Shown piece by piece: positions 42,255 through 52,500 of a stretch of 57,911 nt of DNA (its first letter is position 1; each line of letters starts with the position of its first letter). The position numbers were made by a program, and so were the translations under genes. The stretch lies in NCBI GenBank assembly GCA_017523285.1, contig JAFWWU010000150.1:1-57911 (forward strand). Direction: 5' to 3'. The stretch comes from Ruminococcus sp. (GTDB lineage Bacteria > Bacillota > Clostridia > Oscillospirales > Ruminococcaceae). Under the pieces are notes generated by a model that saw only the letters and a list, made by a program, of their open reading frames with translations, made no database searches and was not told the DNA's origin.

Positions 42255-42731
42255 TTGTCAGCTAATATTTACAAGCAGTTATACGATATAACTTATGAAA
42301 ATATTGCCAAATCTGAAAGCAAATTTATAAACAAAGAGATTTCTTTCCTTTATTATTGCTATAACAACCCATTTTCAGTTGATGTAAGTGAACTTTTAAA
42401 AATAGAAGCTACAAACGAAGAATTTATCCAGATTGTATATCTTGCTCTTCTTAATCGCGCTATTGACCCCGATGGATTTGATTCATGGTCAGTTTATTTT
42501 GATATGCCGCAGAATGAATTCAGAAATAACGCTATATACGGCATTTCAAACTGTCCTGAAACATTGATTGCCCATAAAAGAATATATAATAATCTACCGC
42601 TTTATTATCATGAAAATGATGAAAATGTAAAACAGCCGGGACTTCTTCTCAGAGGAGCGTATAAAGTTTACAGACATTGCCCGAAGCCTGTAAAGAAAAT
42701 ATTCAAGAAAACTGCAGGGAGGTTGCTGTAA
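42255..42731 (+). CDS. DUF4214-like protein at the head of the polysaccharide cluster
   Basis: About 158 residues. The central IVYLALLNRAIDPDGFDSW (near 73-91) matches the DUF4214 pattern (LY...LGR..D..G...W), a helical module found in surface and glycosyltransferase proteins. The start is probably TTG 42255, eight bases after AAGGAG; a longer frame back to 42132 has no ribosome site. The C-terminus is basic (CPKPVKKIFKKTAGR), suggesting membrane or partner contact. It ends five bases before the glycosyltransferase start. Confidence 0.6.
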   Translation: MSANIYKQLYDITYENIAKSESKFINKEISFLYYCYNNPFSVDVSELLKIEATNEEFIQIVYLALLNRAIDPDGFDSWSVYFDMPQNEFRNNAIYGISNCPETLIAHKRIYNNLPLYYHENDENVKQPGLLLRGAYKVYRHCPKPVKKIFKKTAGRLL

Positions 42732-42736
42732 TAATT

Positions 42737-45274
42737 ATGAATAATAAAATCTATATCGACCTTTCTGTGCTGATAAATACAGCCTTCCTTACAGGTATCC
42801 AGCGTGTTTCAAGAGAAATCGTCCTCAGACTTCTTAAAAGTCCTGAGCTTGATATCAATCTTCTCTGCTATTCAAATGAAAACGAGCAGTTCAGATTGAT
42901 CGATAACGACGTTTTTATTGATTATTACGAGAATAAAACCGGTAGTGCATCAGCCTGTATTCTCAATAAATCCCTGAACATCAATGAGCTTGATGCCGGT
43001 GCTGTTTTCTTTGATATTGACAGCGTATGGAGCTGTCGTATGACACGAAGCACGCTTTATCCTCTGCTTAAAAATCAGGGGCTTAAAATTATTACTCACG
43101 TTTACGATATTATACCTATTACACATCCGCAGTATTGTCACGAAAATACAGTAATGCACTTTATAGAATACCTTGGTGCTACGCTTCAGTATGCTGACAA
43201 ACTTATCGTAAACACACAGGCTACCGCTGACCAGATTTCTATGGTATGCGAGCGTATGGAGAGAAAAATGCCTCCTTATGTTGTTGCACCTCTCGGATGC
43301 GATTTCAAAAAGCCTGATACAAATATTGTTCCTACAACTCATATCAATGATGACGGCGAGGAGGAAGTTGATGAAGAATTCAAGCATCTTATTCCATCCC
43401 CAGACCTTACTGATATAATAAATGCAGGAAAATATATCCTTATGGTAGGCACTATTGAGCCAAGAAAGAATCACGCTCTTGTTCTTGATGCACTTGATAA
43501 CGGACTTAATGTAAATGTTGTTTTTGCAGGAAGAATAGGCTGGAATGTAGAAGCCCTTGTTGAAAGAATAGAAAAGCATCCGCTTTACAAAAAACGTTTA
43601 TTCCTTATAAACGACGCTAACGATGCCGCTATAAACAAGCTTTACGAGAATGCATTTCTGCTTGCATTCCCTACATTTAACGAAGGTTTCGGACTTCCTA
43701 TTATCGAATCATTCCAGAGAGGCACTTCTGTTATTGCATCAGACCTCCCTGTTCTTCGTGAAGTGGGCGGCGAATTTGCAGATTATTTTGATAACACAGA
43801 CTGCAAGGCACTTGTAAAATATGTAGATGAATGTCTTGAAAACCCTGAAAAATACGAACAGAAGAAATCAATGCTTAAAGATTATGTTCCGTATACATGG
43901 GATAAGAGTGCGGAAATCATGCATAACGCTCTTGCTGAAACACTTGCTCCAAAAGAACAAGTTCCTGCTGACCTTGAACTTAAACAGATGGTTGTACTCA
44001 CAGCAAGAAACAACGATATTCTTGCTACACTTCCTTTTATTGAGGAATATATGCCTTTTATAAAAGAGCTTGTTGTATGCTGTCCCGAAAGAAATGTAGA
44101 ACCTTTCAAGGCTCAGTATAACGGCAGATTAAGCCTTATATTCAAGACAGACGACCAGCTTTTAAACGGCAAAAAGCTTCCTGATGACCATCAGGCACGA
44201 AACTTCTTCCTGCGCTGTCTTATTATGCAGCTTGATGATATCGATGATGTTTTCATTATGACAGATGACGATTATCGTCCTCTTAAGCCAATCTCAAAGG
44301 ATGTATTCATCAAAAACGGCAAATACATCAGCTATTATTTCTATGATATTACAAAATGGAACGGTACATTCAGCAGCTATACAAGCTTTGACGAGGGTGC
44401 ATTCAAAACAAGAGATTTCCTTATTGAAAACGGCTATCCAACACTCCAGTATTCTTCACATCAGCCACAGATTATAGATAAGCGTATTTTCAGAGAAATG
44501 CTTGAAACTCACAAGGGTATTAAAAATAATCCTTATGATGAGTGGAGTACCTATTTCAATTACGGTCTTTATCATCACCCTGACCTTTTCTTCCCTAAGG
44601 TGAATGTTTCTATGTGCTGGCCTGACCAGACATCAAGCTGGGATTTATTATACTTCCCCGGACCGTTCCTGTTTGAGAATTATTATGAATCAATGTATGA
44701 GAAAAACGCACTTTTCGAAGGATTTTCAAAGAAATTCACAGAAAATCAGCTTCAGGAAAACACAGAAAAGGAATTTTTATTCGTAAACACTCTCAGAAAG
44801 CACTTTGAACAGAAAAAAGTATTTGAAAGCTATTGCTATCAATATGCAGACCAGATAGGTGAATTCCCGTCATTTGCACTTTATATTCACCCTGCCACAA
44901 ACAAACTTCAGCTTCATGTTCCTAACTTTATTCTTCTTCAGAATAATGAATGGACTCGTGTTCCGCTTAAAATTGCAGACGGAGTTTTTGAAGCTTATCA
45001 GGACTATGATATAAATATTTCATATACATTCAGAAATATAAAAGAGATTGATATACTCAATTCTCCAAAGCTTACTCTGAAAAACAACGGAAACAGCGTA
45101 ATAAGCCTTCCTGTGCACAGTCCTAAATCAAGAGTAAACAAAGGATCTATGATATTCCGTGTAACTGTTGAAAAGTCTTCGGAAGTATCTGAAAGCATTA
45201 AAAATAATGAAATTCAGCAGGATACTGAATGTATACTCGAAATTGAAAAAATTCTGCCGGTAACTTTAGCTTAG
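42737..45274 (+). CDS. Large multidomain glycosyltransferase (GT4 plus second domain)
   Basis: 845 residues. An N-terminal GT-B domain of the GT4 family spans about residues 1-420 (IYIDLSVLINTAFLTGIQRV at the start, YILMVGTIEPRKNHALVLDA near 230-250, FPTFNEGFGLPIIESFQRG near 315). A second domain (about 420-690) contains MTDDDYRPLKP and NPYDEWSTYFNYGLY, recalling a GT-A-like or Stealth-type transferase, not certain. The last 150 residues look beta-rich. GGGAGG lies about 14 bases before ATG 42737. With the ABC exporter downstream it should build a surface polysaccharide or teichoic-acid-like polymer. Confidence 0.82.
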   Translation: MNNKIYIDLSVLINTAFLTGIQRVSREIVLRLLKSPELDINLLCYSNENEQFRLIDNDVFIDYYENKTGSASACILNKSLNINELDAGAVFFDIDSVWSCRMTRSTLYPLLKNQGLKIITHVYDIIPITHPQYCHENTVMHFIEYLGATLQYADKLIVNTQATADQISMVCERMERKMPPYVVAPLGCDFKKPDTNIVPTTHINDDGEEEVDEEFKHLIPSPDLTDIINAGKYILMVGTIEPRKNHALVLDALDNGLNVNVVFAGRIGWNVEALVERIEKHPLYKKRLFLINDANDAAINKLYENAFLLAFPTFNEGFGLPIIESFQRGTSVIASDLPVLREVGGEFADYFDNTDCKALVKYVDECLENPEKYEQKKSMLKDYVPYTWDKSAEIMHNALAETLAPKEQVPADLELKQMVVLTARNNDILATLPFIEEYMPFIKELVVCCPERNVEPFKAQYNGRLSLIFKTDDQLLNGKKLPDDHQARNFFLRCLIMQLDDIDDVFIMTDDDYRPLKPISKDVFIKNGKYISYYFYDITKWNGTFSSYTSFDEGAFKTRDFLIENGYPTLQYSSHQPQIIDKRIFREMLETHKGIKNNPYDEWSTYFNYGLYHHPDLFFPKVNVSMCWPDQTSSWDLLYFPGPFLFENYYESMYEKNALFEGFSKKFTENQLQENTEKEFLFVNTLRKHFEQKKVFESYCYQYADQIGEFPSFALYIHPATNKLQLHVPNFILLQNNEWTRVPLKIADGVFEAYQDYDINISYTFRNIKEIDILNSPKLTLKNNGNSVISLPVHSPKSRVNKGSMIFRVTVEKSSEVSESIKNNEIQQDTECILEIEKILPVTLA

Positions 45275-45298
45275 AGCGTATTGACAATATAATAATAT

Positions 45299-45344
45299 GC
45301 GGATTTTTGAGATGATTTTGTCTCCGTTTCAGGCAAAAATCCGC
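45299..45344 (+). terminator. Strong hairpin after the glycosyltransferase gene
   Basis: A perfect 11-bp stem (45299-45309 with 45334-45344) without a following T-run. It could act as a processing site or regulated terminator rather than a simple terminator. Confidence 0.45.
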
Positions 45345-45400
45345 AGGCAGACTGTCGCCCGACAAGGATTTTAACAAAAACGGAGTAAAAACAGCCAAAA

Positions 45401-45437
45401 AGGTGCGTGTCAGGCTTAGTGTCAACACGCCCTGACA
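45401..45437 (+). other. Second hairpin before the exporter genes
   Basis: GTGTCAGG (about 45405) pairs with CCTGACAC (about 45430-45437) around a loop with GTGTCAACAC. It ends about 15 bases before the exporter start and could influence its translation. Confidence 0.4.
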
Positions 45438-45453
45438 CATCGGAGATTTACAA

Positions 45454-46242
45454 ATGATTGAAACAATTAAAGGAATTACCCTGAAAATCAAAAAAAATCA
45501 GTTTCTTTTCGAAGAACTTGTAAAAAGAGATTTCAAGAAAAAATATAAACGTACTTTGCTCGGTATGCTATGGAGTCTGCTTTCACCACTTATGACGCTT
45601 CTTGTTATGAGTATTGTGTTCAAGCAGTTCTTCGGACGTACCACTCCGCATTACACAATCTATCTTTTCTCAGGAAACCTTGTGTTCCAGTTCTTCAAGG
45701 ACTCGACATACGGTGGAATGAGCTCGCTTATGGCAAATGCAAGCATCATAACCAAAATCAACCTGCCGAAATATATGTTTCTGCTTTCAAAAAACGTCGC
45801 TTCGGTTATAAATTTCGGACTGACGCTTATAATTTATTTCCTGTTCGTTGCATGCGATGGTATTGATTTTTCATTCAGATTTTTAGCCCTTATTTATCCT
45901 GTTGTATGCCTTATTCTTTTCAATATAGGTATGGGCTTTATCCTTTCGGCTCTTTTTGTTATCTTCAAGGATATTCAGTATCTGTATGAAATATTCACAA
46001 TGCTTCTTATGTATCTTTCGGCGATATTCTATACTACTGACGCTTATCCTGAGCATATACAAAAGCTTTTCTACCTTAATCCGCTTTACGTCTATATAAC
46101 ATATTTCAGACATGTTGTTATAGATGGTTATATTCCTGCATTGCCTACGCACGCACTCTGCCTTGGTTATAGCCTTATAACGCTTGCTTTCGGTGCGCTG
46201 ATATACAAGAAATATAACTATAAGTTCCTTTATTACATGTAA
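45454..46242 (+). CDS. Polysaccharide ABC transporter permease (TagG/Wzm-like)
   Basis: 262 residues, six predicted membrane helices. The N-terminal LVKRDFKKKYKRTLLGMLWS with FFGRTTPHYTIYLFSGNLVF and the C-terminal YLNPLYVYITYFRHVVIDG are typical of Wzm/TagG permeases that flip undecaprenyl-linked glycans or teichoic acids outward. It works with the ATPase 11 bases downstream. CGGAG precedes the ATG. Confidence 0.92.
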   Translation: MIETIKGITLKIKKNQFLFEELVKRDFKKKYKRTLLGMLWSLLSPLMTLLVMSIVFKQFFGRTTPHYTIYLFSGNLVFQFFKDSTYGGMSSLMANASIITKINLPKYMFLLSKNVASVINFGLTLIIYFLFVACDGIDFSFRFLALIYPVVCLILFNIGMGFILSALFVIFKDIQYLYEIFTMLLMYLSAIFYTTDAYPEHIQKLFYLNPLYVYITYFRHVVIDGYIPALPTHALCLGYSLITLAFGALIYKKYNYKFLYYM

Positions 46243-46252
46243 GGAGACCGCT

Positions 46253-46990
46253 ATGAAAAAAATTGAATTGAATAATGTTTCTGTTTCTTATATAGTAGGT
46301 GATTTCTCAACTGTCGGACTCAAAGATGTTGTCATTCAGAAGATAAAGAGAAATTACAAGGTAAAGGAATTTCTTGCTGTTGATAACGTTAATTTCTCCA
46401 TTGAAGAGGGCGACCTTCTCGGTATTGTAGGTACAAACGGCGCAGGCAAATCAACACTTCTTAAAGTAATTTCAGGAATTATGCGTCCTACAAATGGTAC
46501 AATGAGTGTAAACGGAAATATCGCTTCACTCTTAGAGCTTGGCTCTGGCTTCGACGGCGACCTTACAGTCAAGGAAAACACATTCCTGCGTGGAGCAATG
46601 CTCGGATACACAAGAGAATTTATGAATCAGACCTACCGCAGTATCATTGAATTTGCTGAGCTTACCGAATTTGAGGACAGACTTTTTTCACATCTTTCAT
46701 CAGGTATGCGTTCAAGACTTGCATTCTCTATCGCGTGTCTTGTAAAGCCTGATATACTTATTCTTGATGAAGTCCTTTCTGTCGGTGACGGTGCTTTCAG
46801 AACAAAAAGCGAAAACAAGATGATGGAAATCATTAAAGGCGGTTCTACAACAATTCTCGTTTCACATTCTCTTGCTCAGATAAGAAGAATGGCTACAAAA
46901 GTTCTGTGGCTTGATAAGGGCAAACAGATTGCTTTTGGTGAAACTCAGGAAGTCTGTGATAAATATGAAGCGTTCCTCAATCAGAAATAA
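46253..46990 (+). CDS. Polysaccharide ABC transporter ATP-binding protein (TagH/Wzt-like)
   Basis: 245 residues: Walker A GTNGAGKST, the Wzt-type NGNIASLLELGSGF motif, signature HLSSGMRSRLAFSIA and Walker B ILILDEVLSVGDG. It ends at residue 245 and so lacks the C-terminal glycan-binding domain of long Wzt proteins, suggesting export coupled to synthesis rather than terminal-sugar recognition. GGAG precedes the ATG. It is the last gene of the cluster. Confidence 0.93.
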   Translation: MKKIELNNVSVSYIVGDFSTVGLKDVVIQKIKRNYKVKEFLAVDNVNFSIEEGDLLGIVGTNGAGKSTLLKVISGIMRPTNGTMSVNGNIASLLELGSGFDGDLTVKENTFLRGAMLGYTREFMNQTYRSIIEFAELTEFEDRLFSHLSSGMRSRLAFSIACLVKPDILILDEVLSVGDGAFRTKSENKMMEIIKGGSTTILVSHSLAQIRRMATKVLWLDKGKQIAFGETQEVCDKYEAFLNQK

Positions 46991-47002
46991 TTATATTAAA
47001 GC

Positions 47003-47038
47003 AAAAGGCACTTTCGTATATACGAAAGTGCCTTTTTT
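47003..47038 (+). terminator. Terminator of the polysaccharide cluster
   Basis: A perfect 16-bp stem (47003-47018 with 47021-47036) with a very short loop and a T-run. Confidence 0.9.
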
Positions 47039-47113
47039 GTATATCTATCGACTGTAACATAATAAAACTTATAAAATATAATAGAGTATAAATCTATTTC
47101 TGAGGTGTTTATT

Positions 47114-47362
47114 ATGAACGAAAATATACAAAGCTTATCTGATATAGCTGTTGGGGAAAAAGCAAGGGTAACTGCACTCAACACTGACAGTTCAATAACA
47201 CGCAGACTGCTTGATATCGGTCTGATTGAAAATACCGAGGTTGAATGTATCGGAAGAAGTCCACTCGGCGACCCGTCAGCTTTTCTCATCAGGGGAGCTG
47301 TTATTGCTTTGAGATGTGATGACAGTCGAAAAATTCTTGTTTCTCAATCAGGTAATATGTAA
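47114..47362 (+). CDS. feoA: FeoA ferrous iron transport accessory protein
   Basis: 82 residues forming an SH3-like domain (ITRRLLDIGLIENTEVECIG, then DPSAFLIRGAVIALR). FeoA supports FeoB at the membrane. ATG 47114 is preferred; the GTG at 47105 is within the TGAGGTG ribosome site. The stop overlaps the feoB start by one base. No Fur box or FeoC gene was recognised. Confidence 0.93.
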   Translation: MNENIQSLSDIAVGEKARVTALNTDSSITRRLLDIGLIENTEVECIGRSPLGDPSAFLIRGAVIALRCDDSRKILVSQSGNM

Positions 47363-49497
47363 TGGGACTTACGAGAAACTCTGTCGGCAAAAATGCCGTT
47401 TCATCAGGAATTAATATAAAAAACCAATCTCAATCGGATAAAGTCATTGCACTTGCAGGAAATCCGAATGTCGGAAAAAGTACAATTTTCAATAACCTCA
47501 CGGGAATGAATCAACACACAGGCAACTGGGCGGGAAAAACAGTTGCAAGTGCCGATGGATATTGTAAATATAAGAATACTTCAATTCATCTTGTTGATAT
47601 TCCCGGTACTTATTCTCTTATGGCACATTCCGCCGAAGAAGAAATCGCACGCAATTTTATCTGCTTTGGAAATTCTGACGCAGTTATAGTTGTATGTGAC
47701 GCTACATGTCTTGAACGTAATCTCAATCTTGTTTTACAGACAATTGAAATATGCGATAATGTAATCGTATGCGTAAATCTGCTTGACGAGGCGAAAAGAA
47801 AAGGCATTGAAATCAATCTTACTAAGCTTTCCGAGCGTCTTGGAGTTAAAGTAGTCGGTACAACTGCAAGGAAGAAAAAAAGCCTTGATAAGCTTCTTGA
47901 AGCCGTTTATGAAGTTTGCGAAAGCAAGAGCAATTCTAAGATAAAAGTAAAATATATCAGACCGATTGAAGAAGCTGTTTCGGTTATTGAACCTGAAATA
48001 CGAAAAATATGCAAGGGATTAAACTCACGCTGGATTTCAATAAAGCTTCTTGAGCAGGATAACTCGCTTATAGATGAGCTGAATAATTATCTTGACTTTA
48101 ATATCCTTGAAAGTGAAGATATTAAAAATGCTCTTTATGAAGCCAGTCTTATTCTGAAAAATGAAAATATCACCTGCGAAAATCTTGAAAGCAAGATTGT
48201 TTCCTGCATTGTACTTACAGCTGAAGATATCGCCCTTGACTGCGTAAGATATGAAAAAAGCTCTTATTCTGCTTCCGACAGACGCATTGATAAGATACTT
48301 ACAAGCAAAATTACAGGTTTTCCTGTTATGCTGATAATGCTTGGTATTGTTTTCTGGCTTACTATTATAGGTGCTAATTATCCATCAAAACTGCTTGCAG
48401 ACGGACTATTTCATATTCAGGATAAGCTTACGGAAATATTCAACTATTTTAATGCTCCCGATTGGCTTCATGGTATTTTGGTACTCGGTGTATATCGTGT
48501 TGTCGCATGGATAGTTTCGGTTATGCTTCCGCCTATGGCAATATTTTTCCCTCTTTTTACAATTCTTGAAGATTCGGGATATCTGCCGAGAATCGCTTAT
48601 AATCTTGACAGACCATTCAAAAAATGCTCTGCCTGCGGAAAACAGGCTCTTACTATGGCTATGGGTTTCGGCTGTAACTCAGCAGGAATTGTTGGATGCA
48701 GAATTATTGACTCTCCCCGTGAACGTCTGATTGCTATGATTACAAACAGTTTTGTCCCCTGCAACGGAAGATTTCCTACTCTGATTGCAATTATATCAAT
48801 GTTTTTTGTCGGAACGGCAGGGGGATTTTTTTCATCTCTATATTCAGCACTTATTCTTCTTGCAATAATTCTTTTCGGTGTATTTATGACCTTTCTTACT
48901 TCAGCATTTCTTTCTAAAACAATTCTGAAAGGTGTACCTTCATCATTTACACTTGAGCTTCCGCCATACAGAAAGCCTCAGTTTCTTAAGGTTATAACAC
49001 GCTCAGTATTTGATAGAACTCTTTTTGTACTTGCAAGAGCTGTTGTAACTGCAATACCATGCGGACTCATTTTATGGCTTTCTGCAAACATATATGTTGG
49101 TGATGCTTCAATTCTTAATATCTGTGCTGATTTTCTTGACCCTTTTGCAAGAATTTTCGGGCTTGACGGAATTATTCTCATTGCTTTTATACTCGGTATG
49201 CCTGCAAATGAAATTGTAATTCCTATTATGATTATGGCTTATATGTCAACAGGCTCTCTGACAGAAATCAGCAATGATGCATTATATACGCTGTTTACGG
49301 ATAATGGCTGGACTCGGATTACTGCGGTTAATGTTATGCTGTTTTCTCTTATTCACTGGCCATGTTCTACCACACTTCTTACCATAAAAAAAGAATCGGG
49401 CAGTATGAAATGGACTTTTATTTCTTTTATTATCCCTACCGTAATCGGTTTATCAGTATGCTTTTTATTTACATCGGTTGCAGGATTATTCACATAA
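47362..49497 (+). CDS. feoB: FeoB ferrous iron transporter
   Basis: 711 residues. The N-terminal G domain begins after about 28 extra residues: G1 GNPNVGKST (33-41), G2 region TGNWAGKTV, G3 DIPGTYSL, G4 NLLDEAK. The membrane part has two inverted gate repeats with conserved cysteines (GFGCNSAGIVGCR and VPCNGRFPTL) and a late GMPANEIVIPIM. It imports Fe(II) in low-oxygen environments. Start ATG 47362 overlaps the feoA stop (TAATG). The N-terminal extension is slightly unusual. Confidence 0.95.
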   Translation: MGLTRNSVGKNAVSSGINIKNQSQSDKVIALAGNPNVGKSTIFNNLTGMNQHTGNWAGKTVASADGYCKYKNTSIHLVDIPGTYSLMAHSAEEEIARNFICFGNSDAVIVVCDATCLERNLNLVLQTIEICDNVIVCVNLLDEAKRKGIEINLTKLSERLGVKVVGTTARKKKSLDKLLEAVYEVCESKSNSKIKVKYIRPIEEAVSVIEPEIRKICKGLNSRWISIKLLEQDNSLIDELNNYLDFNILESEDIKNALYEASLILKNENITCENLESKIVSCIVLTAEDIALDCVRYEKSSYSASDRRIDKILTSKITGFPVMLIMLGIVFWLTIIGANYPSKLLADGLFHIQDKLTEIFNYFNAPDWLHGILVLGVYRVVAWIVSVMLPPMAIFFPLFTILEDSGYLPRIAYNLDRPFKKCSACGKQALTMAMGFGCNSAGIVGCRIIDSPRERLIAMITNSFVPCNGRFPTLIAIISMFFVGTAGGFFSSLYSALILLAIILFGVFMTFLTSAFLSKTILKGVPSSFTLELPPYRKPQFLKVITRSVFDRTLFVLARAVVTAIPCGLILWLSANIYVGDASILNICADFLDPFARIFGLDGIILIAFILGMPANEIVIPIMIMAYMSTGSLTEISNDALYTLFTDNGWTRITAVNVMLFSLIHWPCSTTLLTIKKESGSMKWTFISFIIPTVIGLSVCFLFTSVAGLFT

Positions 49498-49532
49498 AAA
49501 AGGTATCCGTTGCAAAAAACGGATACCTTTGA
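49497..49532. terminator. Bidirectional terminator between feoB and rpoC
   Basis: A perfect 12-bp stem (49499-49510 with 49519-49530). The minus-strand tail is seven T residues, the plus-strand tail weaker. Confidence 0.88.
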
Positions 49533-49557
49533 TTAATTATTGAATTCTGCTGATTTA

Positions 49558-52500
49558 TCAGTTGACTGCGGTAACAGCAGGCTGTGCATTATGGTCAATA
49601 TATGACTCATTACGCTCAACACCAACGCTATTATAGCAATCCATACCTGTACCTGCAGGAACAAGCTTACCGATAATAACGTTTTCCTTAAGACCAAGAA
49701 GCGTATCGCTCTTGCCCTTGATAGCGGCATCGGTAAGTGCCTTTGTTGTTTCCTGGAATGAAGCTGCTGAAAGGAAGCTCTCTGAGTTGGAAGCTGCCTT
49801 AGTAATACCCTGAAGAACAGGCATTGCTTCAACAAGCTGAAGCTCATACTCACCTGCGTTGATTCTTGCCTTGATACCTGTATTGATTTCGTCGATTTCC
49901 TTCTTATCAACAAGTGTACCAGGGAGAAGATAACTGCTTCCTGTATTTGTTACCTTAATCTTACGGAGCATCTGACGAACGATAACTTCAATGTGCTTAT
50001 CGTTGATATCAACACCCTGTAAGCGGTAAACCTTCTGTACTTCGTGGATAATATAATTCTGTACAGCCTGTGTGCCGAGAATCTGGAGAATATCGTTAGG
50101 ATAGATATTACCCTCTGTGAGTCTTGTACCCTTTTCGATAAATTCGCCTTCCTGTACTCTGATTTTGAGGTTGTAAGGAATCATATATGTTTCAGACTCG
50201 CCGCTTGTATCATTTGTAACAATGATATTACGGGTTGTCTTAATTTCTTCAATGTGAACTCTACCTGAAAGACGTGTAAGCATTGCTGCATTCTTAGGAC
50301 GTCTGCCTTCGAAAAGTTCTTCAACACGAGGGAGACCCTGTGTAATATCTTCTGCAGAAGCGATACCACCTGTATGGAATGTTCTCATTGTAAGCTGTGT
50401 ACCAGGTTCACCGATTGACTGAGCAGCGATAATACCAACTGCTTCACCGACTGAAACCATATTGCCGTTTGCAAGGTTTGCACCATAGCACTTAGCACAT
50501 ACACCGTGCTTAGCCTTACAGTGAAGAACTGAACGGATTTTAACCTTTTCTACACCTGCATCGATAATCTTCTTTGCATCTGCTTCTGTCATAAGCTTGT
50601 TCTTTGAAACGAGGATTTCACCTGTGTTTTCATCACGGAGATCGTTTACAAGGAATCTGCCTACAAGACGCTCGATGAGTGGTTCGATCATTTCGTTGCC
50701 GTTTCTGATTTCGTATACTTCGATACCATCTTCAGCCATACAATCGTTTTCACGGATAATAACTTCCTGTGATACGTCAACAAGACGACGTGTAAGGTAA
50801 CCTGAGTCAGCTGTACGAAGAGCTGTATCGGCAAGACCCTTTCTCGCACCTCTTGAAGAAATGAAGTATTCGAGGATGTTAAGACCTTCACGGTAGTTAG
50901 CTCTGATCGGAATTTCGATTGTTGTACCTGATGTATTTGCAATAAGTCCACGCATACCTGCGAGCTGACGAATCTGTGAAATACTACCACGGGCACCTGA
51001 GTCAGCCATCATGAAGATTGGGTTGTACTTGTCAAGGTTAGCCTTAAGAGCTGCTGTAACATCATCTGTTGCTTTGTTCCAGATAGAAATAACTCTCTTA
51101 GACTTTTCTTCTGCTGAAATATAGCCGTATTCAAATTCTTCTGTGATTTCTGCAATATCAACATCTGCCTGTGCAAGAATTTCCTTCTTCTTAGGAGGAA
51201 TTTCAGCGTCACATACAGCAACTGTGATAGCTGCCTTTGTTGAGAACTTGAAGCCGAGTGCCTTAATCTTATCAAGAACCTCTGATGTTGTAGTTGTACC
51301 GTGAATACGGATGCAACGCTCGATGATGTCAGAAAGCTGCTTTTTACCTACGAGGAATGAAACTTCGAGGTCAAACTGCTTATCTGAATTTGTTCTGTCA
51401 ACATATCCGAGATCCTGTGGAATATTTTCATTGAATATAAGACGACCAACTGTACAGTCGATAATCTTTGATACCTTTTTATCTGCGATATCCTTAGTAA
51501 TTCTTACCTTAATAGCGGCATGGAGAGATACAACGTGTTCATTGTAAGCCATAAGAGCTTCATTTACATCTCTGAATACCTTGCCTTCGCCGAGCTCGCC
51601 TTCCTTCTGCATTGTGAGGTAGTATGAACCAAGCACCATATCCTGTGAAGGAACAGCAACAGGCTTACCGTCTGATGGTTTAAGAAGGTTGTTTGCGGCA
51701 AGCATAAGGAATCTTGCTTCAGCCTGTGCCTCTGCTGAAAGTGGAAGGTGTACAGCCATCTGGTCACCATCGAAGTCAGCATTGAACGCTGAACATACAA
51801 GCGGATGAAGCTTGATTGCACGACCCTCTACGAGTACAGGCTCGAATGCCTGAATACCAAGACGGTGAAGTGTGGGGGCACGGTTAAGCATTACAGGGTG
51901 ATCCTTGATAACATCTTCAAGAGCATCCCAAACTTTATCTGATGCCTTGTCAATTACCTTTCTTGCACTCTTTATATTGGCAATTGCCTTTTTGTCAACA
52001 AGTCTTTTAAGAACGAATGGCTTGAAAAGCTCAATAGCCATTTCCTTTGGAAGACCACACTGATACATTTTAAGCTCAGGGCCTACGACGATAACAGAAC
52101 GTCCTGAATAGTCAACACGCTTACCGAGAAGGTTCTGACGGAAACGTCCCTGCTTACCCTTAAGCATATCTGAAAGTGACTTTAAAGCTCTGTTGTTAGG
52201 ACCTGTAACTGGTCTGCCGTGTCTGCCGTTGTCGATAAGTGCGTCAACAGCTTCCTGAAGCATTCTCTTTTCGTTTCTGATGATGATATCAGGAGCTTCA
52301 AGCTCTATCATTCTCTTAAGACGGTTATTTCTGTTGATAACACGACGATAGAGATCGTTAAGGTCAGATGTTGCGTAACGTCCGCCGTCGAGCATAACCA
52401 TCGGTCTGATATCAGGAGGAATTACAGGTACTACTGTCATAACCATCCATTCCGGCTTGTTGCCTGAAAGACGGAATGCTTCGATTATCTGTAATCTCTT

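Noticed and set aside
49533..49913. Frame of about 126 codons over the end of rpoC
   Set aside because: It overlaps rpoC in another frame on the same strand and has no independent support.
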